From NCBI GenBank assembly GCA_037367405.1, contig JAZKJV010011401.1, positions 310,001 through 374,000 of the forward strand: a DNA stretch of 64,000 nucleotides, given 5' to 3'. This document shows, one piece after another, positions 1-12,852 of this stretch. How positions within the stretch are numbered: the first letter of the stretch is position 1; every line of letters begins with the position of its first letter. The translations under genes were made by a program, and so were the position numbers. Source of the stretch: Ottelia alismoides. Taxonomy: Eukaryota; Streptophyta; Magnoliopsida; Alismatales; Hydrocharitaceae. The notes beneath the pieces are model-generated. The model was not told the origin of the DNA and ran no database searches. It saw only the letters and a list, made by a program, of their open reading frames with translations.

Positions 1-37
1 TGTATGTTTATCATGTAGGCTTAAGAAGGCACATTAA

Positions 38-540
38 CTATATGTTTCTTCCTCTGTTAATAGTAATTCCAGTCCTTCTGAGATTGTCTACTCAGATGTA
101 GGCGCAACACCATTGTCCTTGTATGATGAAAAAAAATATGTTGTTACTTCCATTGATGCATTCTCTAGATGTGTGTGGTTCTTTCCTCTTAACAAAAGTT
201 CAGATTTGTACTCCTTTTCATTAAATTTGTTACATATGTTAAGACACAGTTTAACACCATGGCCAAAGCTTTGCACTTTAGATAGGGAAGGAGAATTTCA
301 TGCATTGAGTTCCTGGTTAAAATACAATGGCATTTTCCATCGACTCTCTGCTCTTTATACTCCAAAACAAGATGGTTGTGATGAGCGGAAGAACACTCAC
401 CTCACTGAAATTGCACAAACTGCACTTCACTCTACGAAATGCCTCTCAAGTATTGGTCTTTGACTTTTCTGTGTACACCTCCTCCATTTCAAGTTCGGTG
501 TAGTTTAACGCATGGGTATTCTTTTCCAAGAATTTGGGGT
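38..540 (+). pseudogene. Ty1/copia integrase core fragment, copy 1
   Basis: An open frame from about 38 to 463 reads as the catalytic core of a copia-type integrase. Visible landmarks are SDVGATPL (first catalytic Asp), SIDAFSRCVWFFPL, LDREGEF (second Asp) and DERKNTHLTE (the Glu of the DD35E triad, normally written ERKN/HRH in this family). After the stop at 461-463 a second frame continues the similarity (PLKYWSLTF-like), so the copy is frameshifted. There is no upstream gag or protease and no downstream reverse transcriptase. Two more copies of the same stretch occur at 13,266 and 22,540, which shows that this fragment was spread by duplication, not by its own transposition. Family assignment is firm; function is lost. 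Confidence 0.8.
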
Positions 541-679
541 TGTTTGGCCTGAGAACCTCACCCTCAAAAATTTCATTTATGCTACGATGGATTCTCAATC
601 ATCCTCGTGAGGTTGCATACAAACATGATTCCAGCTGTTTACCATTATCGACATGATCATTACCTCAAGCATGATTATA

Positions 680-1715
680 AAAATATGCTAGTGTCGATAA
701 ATTCTGTAATTAGGAGCCAACATCCAACTTTAATCATGTAGTTGATTTCATAATTATATTGATCTCTCATAACCTGAATAAATTAGTTTGAAAAGATAAT
801 GTTGAATGCCTCTACTCTTATCGTCACGTGGATCAACTAAGAGGTGAGGATGCTAATCTATACAAAAACTCACAGAGATATTTTTTCATGTGGTATATCT
901 TCATGTTGATAAGTAAGATCGCAATATTTTGTTCTTAATATCTTTCTAATTAATAGATATTTTTATTCATGTCCGACATAATGCTTCTTGTAGATGGGCG
1001 ACAGAGTATGTGGCATGCCAGGACCTTGGCCCATTCAGATTCCAGCGATGATTTTTTGCTTTTATAGGTTTAGGTATGTTCTTGTATTTATTGTTGCATG
1101 ATCCTATGGTGGTGGTGGTATCACCGCCACAACGCTGCCGTGGCGACAACTGTTGCGGCCGCCGCCGCCACCTGTGCACCGAGGGAGAGCCACATCCGCG
1201 ACATGGTTGCGGCTCTCCCTAGCATGGAGCAGTCTCAGGATGTGATGGACACGATGTGTTCCATCTGTCTTGAGGACAGAGGTGTCGAGGTCGATCGATC
1301 TATGACATCTCTTCCATGCAGGCATGCATTCCATGTGGAATGCATCACTGCATGGCTCCTCTGTGCGATCCTCGCTCACTGCCCTCTGTGCCGTCGCGAG
1401 TTAGACGACGGTATTGTGTGAGATGTTGCTTAGTATATAGAGATAGTTATGTGTGATGCTTTGTTTTAGCTTCTAGAGGTCGTTGCGTGGGACTTATGTA
1501 AATAATTATGATGGTTTTCATATGATGTATCCATGTCATAATATATGTTTGTGAGAATTAGTGTTATGTCAATCAAACGGTGCCTTTAGTGTAATTATTT
1601 TAATCCATTCTCTTGAATCTGATTTGCAAAGATAGTTCAAAATTGTAACAATAAATAATACAGTCATGACTCTCTAAAAAAGACGCACATATATAGAATA
1701 ATATACGAAAATTTG
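680..1715 (-). repeat. Inverted copy of the RING-H2 half of the 1.75-kb tandem unit
   Basis: Read on the minus strand, this stretch matches 16,110-17,130 and the equivalent part of the second unit almost base for base. The match covers the flanking AT-rich sequence (gagagatcaat..., the 'cctctactcttatc' stretch, the '...tagagagtcgcgattg' stretch) as well as the RING gene. Similarity stops near 1,715, before the neprosin-like exon seen in the tandem units. The block lies directly after the copia integrase fragment. Confidence 0.75.
1098..1421 (+). pseudogene. RING-H2 finger protein (ATL-like), copy 1, N-terminus disrupted
   Basis: This is a 107-residue frame with a complete RING-H2 finger near its C-terminus: CSIC (C1-C2), then CRHAFHVEC (C3-H-H-C), then CPLC (last pair). 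Such domains bind an E2 and confer E3 ubiquitin ligase activity; membrane-anchored small forms are typical of the plant ATL family. Compared with the copies at 16,417 and 18,143, the upstream transmembrane segment is out of frame here. The ATG at 1,048 is conserved, but small indels between 1,048 and 1,098 (net one base lost) lead from it to an early stop. Only an internal Met at 1,098, followed by a run of Trp, opens the finger frame. The finger is the best preserved of the three copies, but the membrane anchor is lost. Ala-rich and Gln/Ser linkers separate anchor and finger. Whether it is expressed cannot be told. Confidence 0.75.
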
Positions 1716-2196
1716 GAACCTCAAGCTCCAACGTAGGCTTTTGTCCACTCAAAAAATTTCCTAAGAAGGTGGTCAGAAGAAACACTCTACTATGATTGAA
1801 AGTCGTTCAAATGTGGTGTGGTGTTAAGAACAATTCATGATTGTTTCAACTTATTAATATCATCATGTGGGCCTTCAAATATTGCCATACGAAATCTTGT
1901 TACTAAGTAATAAATCTTTATTAAATGTTTATGATTCCAGCCTTAGGTCTCTCTCAAATTAGCAGTAATATAGAGTGAATATAAAAGTTTAGACATTTGA
2001 TTTGATACATGCACTGTTTCTGGGTAACTGACCAAGTTTACGCTTAACACTTTAGAATGTATCTGGAATTTCATTAAGCCCCAGTCATTCAATCTTATAA
2101 AATGCAATTTATCGTGATGCAAATTTCAGAGTACACGCATTTACGCTATCTATGTTCCATTCATCTAAATAGTCTAAGAATAATCTTGTTGGATAT
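1716..2196. other. AT-rich spacer, no recognisable feature
   Basis: No open frame, repeat end or RNA gene could be recognised here. It lies between the inverted RING block and an LTR start. Confidence 0.5.
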
Positions 2197-5100
2197 TGAT
2201 GAATCCCAATTCATCACTCTTTTATTCCTTTATTTTAGCTATAAACTTGAGCAAATACCATGTAAATATGTGCAAATATCATAAATTGCCAAAACACATG
2301 CATCTTGTAGATATGCATAATTAGCATATTTATGTGCTAAAAATAAAGGAATAAAGAAACACAAGAAAAAGAGGGAAATATTTAGAATAAATATTGAGTG
2401 ACCTAATCCCAAGGGAGGGCTCAACATGGGCCTGGCAAAAGAACCTAAGTAGAGAGAGTAAGGTCATTCATACATGTACATATCCCCATGTAAATAAATA
2501 AAATTTTATTTTCCTCAAAACATAATATTTTAAAAGGTGTTTCTGATACTTGTACATATTTATAAAAATAAAACCAAAATAAAATGGGAAAACAAAATAA
2601 AAATAAAAATAAACAAAACCCCTCTCATCAGTGTATATAGACCATGTACATAGAATAACATATCTATTTATTTTATTCTTGTAAATAATTAATAAAAATC
2701 CAATAAAAATAGTCTATATTCCATATTTCATGATGTAAATAAGTAAAATAAAATCAAAAAAATAAAAATAAAGTAAAAAGAAAAAGAATAAAAATCAATT
2801 TCCCACTCTGTGTATATATTGCAGATGTACATGTGTATATAAACATATTTATTTAACCCATGTAAATACATCATAAAAATAAAATAAAAATACCTCATTA
2901 TTCCAAATTTTATGTTGAAAATAAAATAAATATATAAGAGTGGAATAATTACCTTATTTATTTTTCAAAAAAAATAAATAAAAATTACTAAGAATTAATT
3001 TTGAAAAATAAGAAACATTTTTCATGTTTTAACTTTCGAAATAAAGCCATTTAATATTTTTTATTGAATTTCCAAGTATTTAATAAAAGACGGCCTGTGA
3101 TTGGTCCACGGGGGATTGTTGACCCCTGGTCAACTCCCCCTGGACCGTTCAACTCGGATCTTTGCGTCCGACCCGATTTTTTCGAATTTTGCTGACGTGA
3201 TCCGAGCTCCAAATATCCAAACCCTGGGCTCCATTTGATCCTTGTACATCTGAGACCCTCGCCCGATCCTCCTTCTAGGGATCCGAGCTCCGACCATCTC
3301 GTCCGATCGCCATCTAATCGGACCCTTCACCATATTTAACCAAACCTCCGCCGCACCTTTTCAATCGTCTTTGGCTCCGCTCCTTCATCCCAGGACCTCC
3401 ATATTCTTCCCCAGAGTGACAGCTGTGCGAGGAGAGTGTCGAAGAGAGGAGGAGGTGCTCCCAGCCATCGATCCCGGCGACCTTCGTCGCCGTGCGCCAC
3501 CGCGAGGTGCGCTTAGCCTCGGAACCCGACGCTTCCTCGAGGCCAAGACCCCCAGAGCTTCTCCAGCTCAATCCCCAGTTGACTCCATCCATCTGGTAAC
3601 CTCGAATCACCTTAGTTTCGCCCGTGAGACTCCTCTCCACCTTCTGCACCCATGCACTCAACTTGGTTCGCCCCGGAACAAGAATCGACCTCCCTCACCG
3701 TCGCCTCGCGGAGGTCTTCGCCGCGACTCACCCGCGCATCCACTTCATCCCTAACCGGGTCGAGGCACTTTGCTATTGACCCATCGTGCTTTCTGTGATG
3801 TTTTTCCATGTCAAAGGGACCTTATCTGGAGGTCCAAAGCTCGAGCACAGCAGCTCCTCCCGCCACCTCACCGCTGGGAGGTTCTAGGACTTCCAGCCTC
3901 ATCGGAGACCAGCATCCGCTGCGGACAGCCACCAGGACCATTTTGCCCATCAGGGCAGCACCTGAGGAGGGCCCATGCGCCCATAGTGAGCCGAAGAAGT
4001 TCGCCGGAGCTGAGTTCTTAGAGGACCCTCGCTCACTGTCCGATCACCCCCCTCTGCGCCAGATTAGACCGTGAGCCTTCCTTTGCTGAGCGCTACCAAC
4101 CGTTGATCTATCCGAGGGCTGATCTGGACCATTCACCCAGCTGAAGAGTCGTGCGCGAACCACAACCCATCCGATCTTCCACGTGGCACGGCCTCAACCA
4201 TCGATCCCTAATAAAGGGGTAAATTTCTTGTAGGACCCTCCTTTTATTGCATTTACAGTTGAGTCTTGTAAATATTTCAGACGTTGTTTTTAATTAGGGT
4301 AAATTGTACTGTGGACCTCTATGTTTATTTTAATTGCATTTTAGTCCCTATCTACGTGGAACACGTGCATCGTCACGGGCCTTTTGGATAATTTGCATTG
4401 TATGGGCTTGGGGTTTCTGTGTATTATGAAAAGAAATGAAGTTTCTGATATTTGCAGTTATGCCCCTGTGAAGTGGTTTTATTCAACATGTGCTGATTTA
4501 TTTGGACATTTGCGCCTTTTCTCATGAGCTTTTAGCACGTATTGCTATTAAGCCCCCAGAACTATTTTCTTCTTTGCATTTGGGTCCCTGTGTACTGTGT
4601 GCCTTGTTTTGATTAAATAAAATAGAAATTAAATCCAAATTAGGTGAAATCTCTACCACAGTGTAAAAATTTCCATTAATTTTTGGTACATTTTTGAGGC
4701 TTTTTGATAGTTTAAAAATTCAAACACAGTGATTTTTGCTACTGCCTGACTTTGAAAATCAAAGAAAAATATAAAAACTCTTTTAAAAAATTCTAACAAA
4801 TTAATTTAAGTTAGTTTTAGTGTCTTTTAATTTCTATCCAATTTTTGTGCTCTTTGATTTATAAAACCAAAATAAATAATAAAACACTAAAAACCTTATA
4901 AAATTCTGAAAATTCTAGAAAAATAAAAAAATACAAACTCTTTTTGTGAATCTTAGTTGTTGTTTATACTTTTCATTAAAATTTCCTCCAGACTTTTTTA
5001 GTCCATTTTTTATATGTTTAATGGACCTTTCAAGTCTGGATGTACATTGATCTTCTGTTTTTCACATTTTTTGTTTTTTAGAAAATTATATAAAAAATTA

Positions 5101-5500
5101 GAAAATTCTGGAAATAAATCACCAAAAACATTAAAAAACCTAAAAAACATAAAAAAATTTTGTTTGAATTTTGGAGCATTTTTGGTTGATTAAATAATTG
5201 GTTGTGTGTGCTTGTTTTTACATTTCTTTAGAAAATCAAAAATACAAAAACATTAAAAAATTATAAACACCCACCAAAAATATTTTCTTCTCTTTTTGGA
5301 TTTTTGACTACTTCGTAGGCCGCAAGGCCATCACGCGCTCCTGAGTCCGACCCTGATCGCTATACCAGGTTAATAAAAGTAGCGAGGACCGCTATCCTGT
5401 TTTCATTGATTTATCACCTTGTTTGGTGATTCTTTTTCTTGATCGACCGATTCTGCTCGATCAGGGTCGCAACGACCAGAGTGATTATTTTTACCTTGCC
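2197..5500 (+). mobile_element. LTR fragment F (Athila/Tat-like family, plus)
   Basis: It begins TGATGAATCC..TTCATCA, the same first bases as the LTRs at 41,492 and (reversed) 37,562, 12,847 and 60,402. It then follows the same order of segments: an AT-rich first kilobase, a degraded version of the CACGTG palindrome near 3,100 (ttggtccacggggg), a GC-rich stretch at 3,100-4,200 with many shadow frames, and AT-rich sequence to about 5,300. Around 5,310-5,470 it matches, in inverted orientation, 6,640-6,840 (the 'ctacttcgtaggcc' and 'ggtcgcaacgacc' stretches). No terminal CA with a primer site follows, so the right end is lost near 5,500. No coding function is expected from the open frames inside it. 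Confidence 0.65.
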
Positions 5501-6146
5501 CGGATCTTTGAGCGCTTGATCTTACGGTTCATCAGATATCTCAATACACATTTTGAAGTCAAAGGATTTAAATACATAAAACATGTTGAAACAACTGAAC
5601 ATCAATTATAAGTTGGATATCATCTTTTCTGAAAGGTTCATCTGTTCTCATATCTTTTAAAGTATATGAGCACAAATATGGCTGTGAAATTCCATAATAA
5701 ATGTATTCCACAAAACCATTATATTTTTTTGAGATTTGATCTCAAATAAATTTACTTTACCCGTTTATATTATTTTTCAGTAATAAAGAAAAGTAGATTG
5801 TTCAACTAGTGGAGTAACGTAGGCAACCTAATGTTTCTACTTATATTTGTTGATCAGAACCATTTCTAACACCAAATCGAAGGGCTTCTTCTTCCCATAA
5901 ATGGGAAACCCTCTTCAAACGATGAGCTATAGTCCACTAGCCGTGATCACCAATTTGCACATAAGCAAAAGCAGAGAGAAATAAAAAGGAGAATTACACG
6001 AAGAGAATAAAGTATACAAGAAAACATAAATATGAGACAAGGCCAAATTTACATGTTTTATTTTATCATATGTTGCTATAAATGCTACCAACAATAAAAA
6101 TTAACATTCATGCATGTTAACAAAAGTCCTCACGAAGTTTGTTTTT
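5501..6146. other. AT-rich sequence, no recognisable gene
   Basis: It lies between LTR fragment F and the start of the first duplicated block. A short, more complex stretch at 5,870-5,960 (cttcttcttcccataaatggg...) may derive from a gene, but no protein family could be recognised. Confidence 0.4.
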
Positions 6147-8674
6147 TATACACACATAGACATATGAGAGATGTTGAGTCACTACAATAAAACGATTGTA
6201 AAATACAGTGTATTATATAACTATGATTTGATCACCTTATTATAGAGTATAAAGAAAATTTCGACACCAAGACTACATTTAACAGTATAAATATTGTGCA
6301 TTAGTAAGTTACCCAAGGTAAAACATATGTTGTCCAATTGCTCTAGCGTATCGTTGATCGGCTCCACGTCTGGTCACTTATACCATTAGAAGTCGACGAT
6401 GATCCATTTCCAGCACATGTGATTTGGTCGTCGACGAATGCATCAGATATTTAATGGCGCGTGATGTATCTGAAGATCAATGCGGGGTTTTTAATTTTAT
6501 TTAATGAAATATAAACAAGTGAATAAGGTGTCATTGTGACCCACAAAGACTCCCAAAAACAATAAAAAATTTATCCAAATAAAAGTAAAAAAATAAAAAA
6601 AAGAAAATCTTTCATTCTGATGAGCCGAAAGTCCCCTAAAATCCGAGTAGAAATAAAATAAATCAAGGGTAGTTGCGACCCGGATCTCGCAGATCGGACT
6701 CAACAAGAAAAACAGACCACCAAATAAGAATAATCAGTCAAAAAGTTGAATAGCGGTCTTGCTATTTATTTATCCTGGTAAAGCGACTAGGGTCGAACTT
6801 AAGGAGCACGGATTGGCCAAGTGGCCTACGAAGTAATCGAAAAATGAAATCAAAAGATGAAATATTTTTAGGTGGTTTTTATGGTTTTCAATTTTTTTTT
6901 GTATTTTTAATTATAAAGGAACAATGGAAAATGGGTAAAAGCACAAAAACAACAATTTATTAAACACTCTAAAATACTTAGAAAATTCAAATAAAATATT
7001 TTTTGAGTTTTATAGGGTTTTAAGTCTTTTTGGTAATTTTCACAAGATTTTATGATTTTTTGTTGATTTTATCAAAATGAAAAAAGGCTGAAAATCAGAA
7101 TTAATGTGCAGCCAGATTTGAAAGGCTAATTAAAAATATATAATTAGCCTCTAAAAAACTGAAGACAATTTTTATGAATACTGGAAATAAAAACTAAGAT
7201 ACATAAACCAAAATTGCATTTTTTGCATTTTATAGAATTTTTAAGAATTTTTATAAAATATTTAGGGTTTTGCAATTTTAGGTGTTTTATATATCCAAAT
7301 GAAGTGAAATTTGGTATGAAGCAAGTAAACAACAAAACAAACAGTATCTAAATTTTTGCAATTTTTAGATGAGTTTTTGTATTTTTAATTGATTTTATAA
7401 TTCAAACAGTAACAAAAATGGGTGTTTTTGATTTTTTTAAAATAATAAACAGTAATAAAATATCTCAAAAAATTAGTGAAATTTTTACATAGTGGCAGGA
7501 GCCACATATCCAAATTTCACAAGATTGGGAGTTTATTTGATATTTTATTCAATCAATATGAAAGCAACAACACACATGGACCTAACTGAAAGAAAATAAG
7601 TTCGAAGGGCTGAAAAGTAACATGTGTGCAAACTATAGGGGGTTCAGTGTAAATTTCCCATCAAATCCAGCACATGTTCAAATTTAGTACATACAGGGGT
7701 ATAAATGCAAATATTATAACTAAAACTTCAATTCATAACATCAAATAATCCCCAAGCCCATACATGCAAAAAGCAGTCCTCACGTGTCAAAGTACGTATA
7801 CCACAATAGGAAGGACTAAATTGCAAATAATAAAAACCTAAGGTCTTAGGTGCAAATTATCCAAATTAAAAACAACTAACACAAATATTTACCGAACTCG
7901 AAATAAATGCAAAACTGAAGAGGGCCTAAGGGATATTTACCCTCATTATAAATGATCCAACGACGACAAGGGGTCCACGTATGATTGGACGGTGGAGAAC
8001 GACCAGTACCCCTTCGACGATGGGCGTCCTGGATCGAATTCGAGATGGATCGGACGGTGGAGATCTCTTGCGAACAGATGGCTACAATCGGAACTAGAGC
8101 GGGAGCTCGTTCGGACAGCGGAGGAGGATCCTGGATGAACTGGACGCCGGCGAAGTTCGTCCGGCCAATACGTGCTCCTAGGGGCCTCTCCGGTGCTGTG
8201 CTTTGATGGGTGAAACGCTCATGGAGATGGTCCGCAGCCGATGGCGTGCTCAGTTGGGGCCGGGAGGTTATGGAGGACCCCGATGACACTCAAGACGTGG
8301 AGCACCTATGCTCGAGTGGTCGGACCTCCAGAGGAGGTCCTTATGCGATGAGTCCTGCACAGAAAGAAAGCTAGGTCGAGGGTAAAGTGCCTCGACCTGG
8401 TTACGGGCGGAGTGGGTGGTCGGGTGAGTCGGGCCGTGGGTCTTCGACGAGCGGCGGCGGAGGGGACAAAGGTTTCCTATTCCCTGGCGAACTAGGATGA
8501 TTGGAGGGTGAAGAAGGTGCGGTGAGGTCTTGTGAAGGTGGTACGATGGTCAGAAGGGGAAATGGTCGAACGAAGTGCAGAGAATCGGCCGACGAAGGCC
8601 GGCGACGTGAAATCGAAAATCCAGATTAAGCTAATCTATGGGATAATAAGGTCACCTAATGGTCGGACGCGTCT

Positions 8675-8679
8675 GTGGG
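8675..8679. other. Target site duplication, left copy (gtggg)
   Basis: The five bases gtggg lie directly before the TGTTTAACCC end of solo LTR D and are repeated at 12,848-12,852. Confidence 0.9.
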
Positions 8680-10060
8680 TGTTTAACCCAAAAATCGAGC
8701 GGTAGTATTGATCCACAAGGCAGATCAACAGTCGATGCGTTGACCGCTCAAAAATCCGGATTAAAACAACAATTAACCCACAACAGAAATCAAGCAATGA
8801 AAAGTGGTGCGGAGTTAAAATTTATTATAACTCTACAACAAATATGTGTATAGGTGCAAGTATGTGTAGAGGTCGAACACAGGGAGCAGACAGGTAGAAC
8901 GGGGCACTAATGCTCAAAAATGTGAAAGTGAAGTTTTTGTCTATCTATGCAATGTTTTTGTGGGTTTTTGATTTTGTATTTTTTTATTTAATTTTTGATT
9001 TTATATTTTTGTATCTTGATTTTTAATTTACTGAGTTTGTATTTTCTTTTTATATTTTATATTTTTATATATTCTTTTTCTTTAAATAGAATATATATAC
9101 AATATAAGGAAGAGAGGGATAGAGTATTTATAAAAATAGGTAAATATAAGGGAAAAAAAAGGAAATAAAATATTTTTGGTCTTTTTATATTTTTCTAATG
9201 TTTTTGTGATTTTTCTAGATTTTTCCTAATTGTTTTGTATTTTTAAAGACAAAAATACTGAAAACATTGAAATAACTTGCTGGCCGAAATTAAAATGAGG
9301 ATTAAAAATATCAAATAGTGTCCAAAATGCCTCAAATTAAATTTAAAATAAAGATAATGAAACAAAGAAAATATAGTAGCAGAGTTTGTATTTTTAAGAT
9401 TTTTATATAATTTTTAATGTTTTTATAAAGGTTTTTGAGGTTTTATACTTTTTAGGAGTTTTCTTTTCTTATTTTAATTGATTTTTGCCTTGAAGTTAAA
9501 ACACACTAAAAGACACAAAATATGTTTTTTGGGGAATTTTCTGAGATGGTTTTATAATTTTTATGTATTTTCTAATGCAAACAGTACTGAAAATGCAAGT
9601 TTTTGATTTTTAATAAATATGAAAATGCAATACAAATGCAAAGTAAAAATGTGGCGCGATAATATAATCCAACAGGAACTTTTGCAAATTTTTATGGAGT
9701 TTATACGAATTTATAGATACATGGAATAAATACTAGAAACATAAAGAAAATGCATGCATGCAGGGGCATTTATGGATATATGAGAAAATTGCAGGGCCAA
9801 AATGTAAGTTTTCCAAGTACTGATAAACACACAATAATATTTCTGGCCTAAACAATAATCAATAAAAGCCAGGAGTATTCGCGCAAAAAGACCAAGGCCC
9901 TCGTGACTCGCACGTGGGGCAGTAGGGACCTAGACGCAATTCATGAAAGTTACAGGAGCTCTTAAGCAAAATGACCAGAAAATATAAAGCTTCAAATAAA
10001 AGTTTTTGGAAGAATAACTAAATACATAAATCCCCAAGATATTAATGCAAAATTACCAAG

Positions 10061-10082
10061 CCACGTGCGCGAAAGCACGTGG
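10061..10082. promoter_or_regulatory. CACGTG stem-loop in LTR D
   Basis: CCACGTGC and GCACGTGG are perfect inverted arms around a 6-base loop, giving two G-box cores (CACGTG). The equivalent position in element C's LTR (34,979-35,000) also has a perfect stem with two CACGTG cores. Confidence 0.6.
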
Positions 10083-11325
10083 CCTAGCAGGGGTCGGAAT
10101 GTAATAACGCAAAGATCTGGGGGGGCTATTGATAAATATTACAACAATAATGACACTGCAAATGAAAGTTTATGTAGTAATAAATAATTAACAAAATCGG
10201 ATGGGAAATTACTGCAAAATACCCAGACTATAGGCGGCCACGGATGGCGGATCGCATCCCACTTATGCCACGTGTCATGCCCAGAAGCACCGATACCACT
10301 TTGGCATTGACGGTCCAGATTATAAGGTGCGGATCAAATCTGATGTTCGAGGGAGTCGCGGATCCTACGGTTGCAATAGAATCTGGAGAAGGGCGGCGAT
10401 CGGACGGTGGGCGAGTCCGGAGGAAGAACCGTCGAGGAACTCACCTGTGGCGAGCTTGAATCGGGGTCCCGGGGTTCCTCTGACCTCCGCCTACAGTCCA
10501 GAATCGTCGAGAAAACTCCTGGAGCTATCCCTGATCGGGCGGCGGGCGCAAAATGGCTTGGGAGAAGCCGGATGTCCGCCGCGACGTGAAGGTGCGATGG
10601 CCGCTCCAGGAGACTTCGGCTGCTACAAAAATCGACCCCAAGAGGGGGTCTCATGGCACCTGGGACCCTCCAAAAGAAGCGCACAACAACAGAGAGGGTT
10701 CCAAAGCAAAGCGTGGGTGATCGGAGCGGTTTTGGCGGAAATGGGCGCTCGTCGGAGCAAGCTTCCGGTGAGGAGGAAGTGATGATGAACGGATCACAAA
10801 ACTGGAAAGTAAAAGGACAGAATTGATCCTAGCACTATATCTAACCTACAGCATGAGAAAGGCAAAGAAAAACAAGTGAAAACTACCTCGATTGGTTGGA
10901 AAACCAAGTGGAAGAGTACCTCACGGCCGCGTGGCCGGAGATGGGTTGGAAGCGCCTCCCGGCTGCCTAACCTCCTCTCTCGAGGGCTGGAGGACCTCCT
11001 GTCACGAGGTCCAGTCCTGAGCTCGCCAGAAGAGGAGAAAAAAATGGTCAAGAAGGGTTCAAGGGCCAATGGAAGGTTTGGCGGCGTTTTTGAAACAATG
11101 GCCGAGAGGGCGTGAAGATCGAGGGATACGAGGCGCGTCAGTGATCCACGCCCCAAGATAATCCTTGGGTGTGTATCATCGATGCAAGGGGAAGAGATGT
11201 CAAGAAGACACCATCACCAAAGGGTGAAAGAGACGTCCTCAAAAAAATGGGCGAAAGTGGAAAAAAAACGTTCAGACGTGCTGCAGGAGCAAAAACCAAG
11301 GAGTTGACCAGCGGGTCAACTTCCA

Positions 11326-11353
11326 CCTGGTTGGTCCACGTCGACCAACCAGG
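11326..11353. promoter_or_regulatory. 28-bp near-palindrome with G-box-like centre, LTR D
   Basis: The left arm CCTGGTTGGTCCAC matches the right arm except at the centre (CACGTC instead of CACGTG). An inverted pair of TTGAC boxes lies just to the left (gagttgacc ... ggtcaact at 11,301-11,322). It is the same module that is perfect in elements A, B and C. Confidence 0.65.
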
Positions 11354-12847
11354 AAAATCCCTGGAAAAATGATTTACAAAATCAATAAAAAATAGCAAAT
11401 CCATTAATTAAATTATGGTTACAAAATAAAAATTTACTGTAGAGAGGAATTCGCCCACCTCTACCTCCCCCCCTTCCTCCAAGCTCCGCCTCCCTCTTTG
11501 AGACTGCACCCTGTTTTATACTCAGGATGGAGTTCAGACTCTCTTCTCTTCAAATTCTTCTGCGAAAGAAGTTCAAATTGTTTGAAAATGTTCTCGTAGC
11601 CTGTGACTTTCACAGCTTGCTCAACGCACCTTAACTGCTTTCGCTCTTCCCCCCCTCTGTCTGACTCCCCCCGGAACGGATTCTGGGGCTCAGTCCGAGG
11701 TTCGTAACGGAGGGAGGAGGTGAGCTAGTTCCGGCTCCGGCTGTTCAATGCCCCGGCCAAGCGTCTTGCTGTCCGTCCATCTTCGTCTAGATCAAAGAGT
11801 ATTATTTTATAAACTATTTTATGGTAATTTGTATTTTTTATGGGATGTGTAATTACAAGTTACCATTTATACCCCTTATAGGTACATATACCTATATATT
11901 TAAGTATTCTATTTTTATTTTATGTAATTAATTTATTTATTTTTGTTTATTATTTTATAAATTTATAAAATATTTTTGTACACTTAAATATATTTTTATT
12001 TTATTTTTCTGATATATTTTGTACACTTAATAAAATATGAGTATAAATTATATAGGTATAGTTGTAGGTATCATACCTAGGTATTATATACAAGTATTTT
12101 TATTTTGTGTTTTCTTTGAATTTTTATTCTGATTTTAATGTACATATATATTATAAATATTATTTATGAAATTATAAAAATAATGAATAATAAATAAAAT
12201 GAATATTTTAATCAGTACAAATATACAAGTAGGGTCCAAAACTCAACTTTCAAACCATAACTCCGAAAAATACGAAACCAATGCTATTAAATAGCTTATT
12301 TTATTCTATATACAATTAAAGTGAGTTTGCTACATTTGGAGTTTTCATTTGTGAGATATGAGTCTGGGAAATTGGGATTCTGGATTTTTATTCAGACCAT
12401 AACTTTTTATCTATATTATTTTTTAGTGAAATCAATTTTGTATTTTTCTTTATTTAATTATCTACATCTTTCGTGTACAAAGTTTCTTTATTTGAAGTAT
12501 AAAAAGTGGATCCAAAAATAAGTCCCAAAATGAATAAAGAATAAAATAAAAACAAAGGAATTTTTATTGTATTTTGGCCCTTATCTCCCCTATTTTATTC
12601 CTTGTCGACCTAGTCATCGAGATGCCTAGGTCTCGGGGTTTCGGGTCATAAAATATTTACAATATTGTATTCTTTTTCTTTTATTTTCTTTATTCTATTA
12701 TTTTGGCTTTAAAAACCGCATTTTATACAATATTTAAGCAATGATGCATGAATGCTAAAATGCCTAAATTAAGCCTATTTACAGGCATTTACTAGGGTTT
12801 TTGAGTCCAAAATGATAGAATAAAGATGATGAAACGTAGATTCATCA

Positions 12848-12852
12848 GTGGG
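12848..12852. other. Target site duplication, right copy (gtggg)
   Basis: It repeats 8,675-8,679. The sequence continues with gagctacggagtctcc, which in block Q follows the same left flank without interruption. Confidence 0.9.

Larger units (their letters stand above)
8680..12847 (-). mobile_element. Solo LTR D, 4,168 bp (minus)
   Basis: It starts TGTTTAACCCAAAAATCG and ends GATTCATCA, the same ends (TG...CA) as the LTRs of elements A, B and C. It is flanked by the perfect 5-bp duplication gtggg. No primer site or internal sequence remains, so it is a solo LTR left by recombination between the two LTRs of a former element. Internal landmarks are shared with the family: the terminal segment with 'gtgtagaggtcgaacaca' (8,865-8,885), an AT-rich half, a CACGTG stem-loop at 10,061-10,082, a GC-rich centre, the 28-bp palindrome at 11,326 and the 'gacctagtcat' hairpin near 12,607. 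At about 4.2 kb it is longer than the other LTRs here. The open frames of 60-151 residues at 10,244-11,404 have no family resemblance and are taken as chance. Confidence 0.9.

Noticed and set aside
10327..10782. 151-residue frame in solo LTR D
   Set aside because: Same reason: GC-rich LTR centre, frames open on both strands, no family resemblance.
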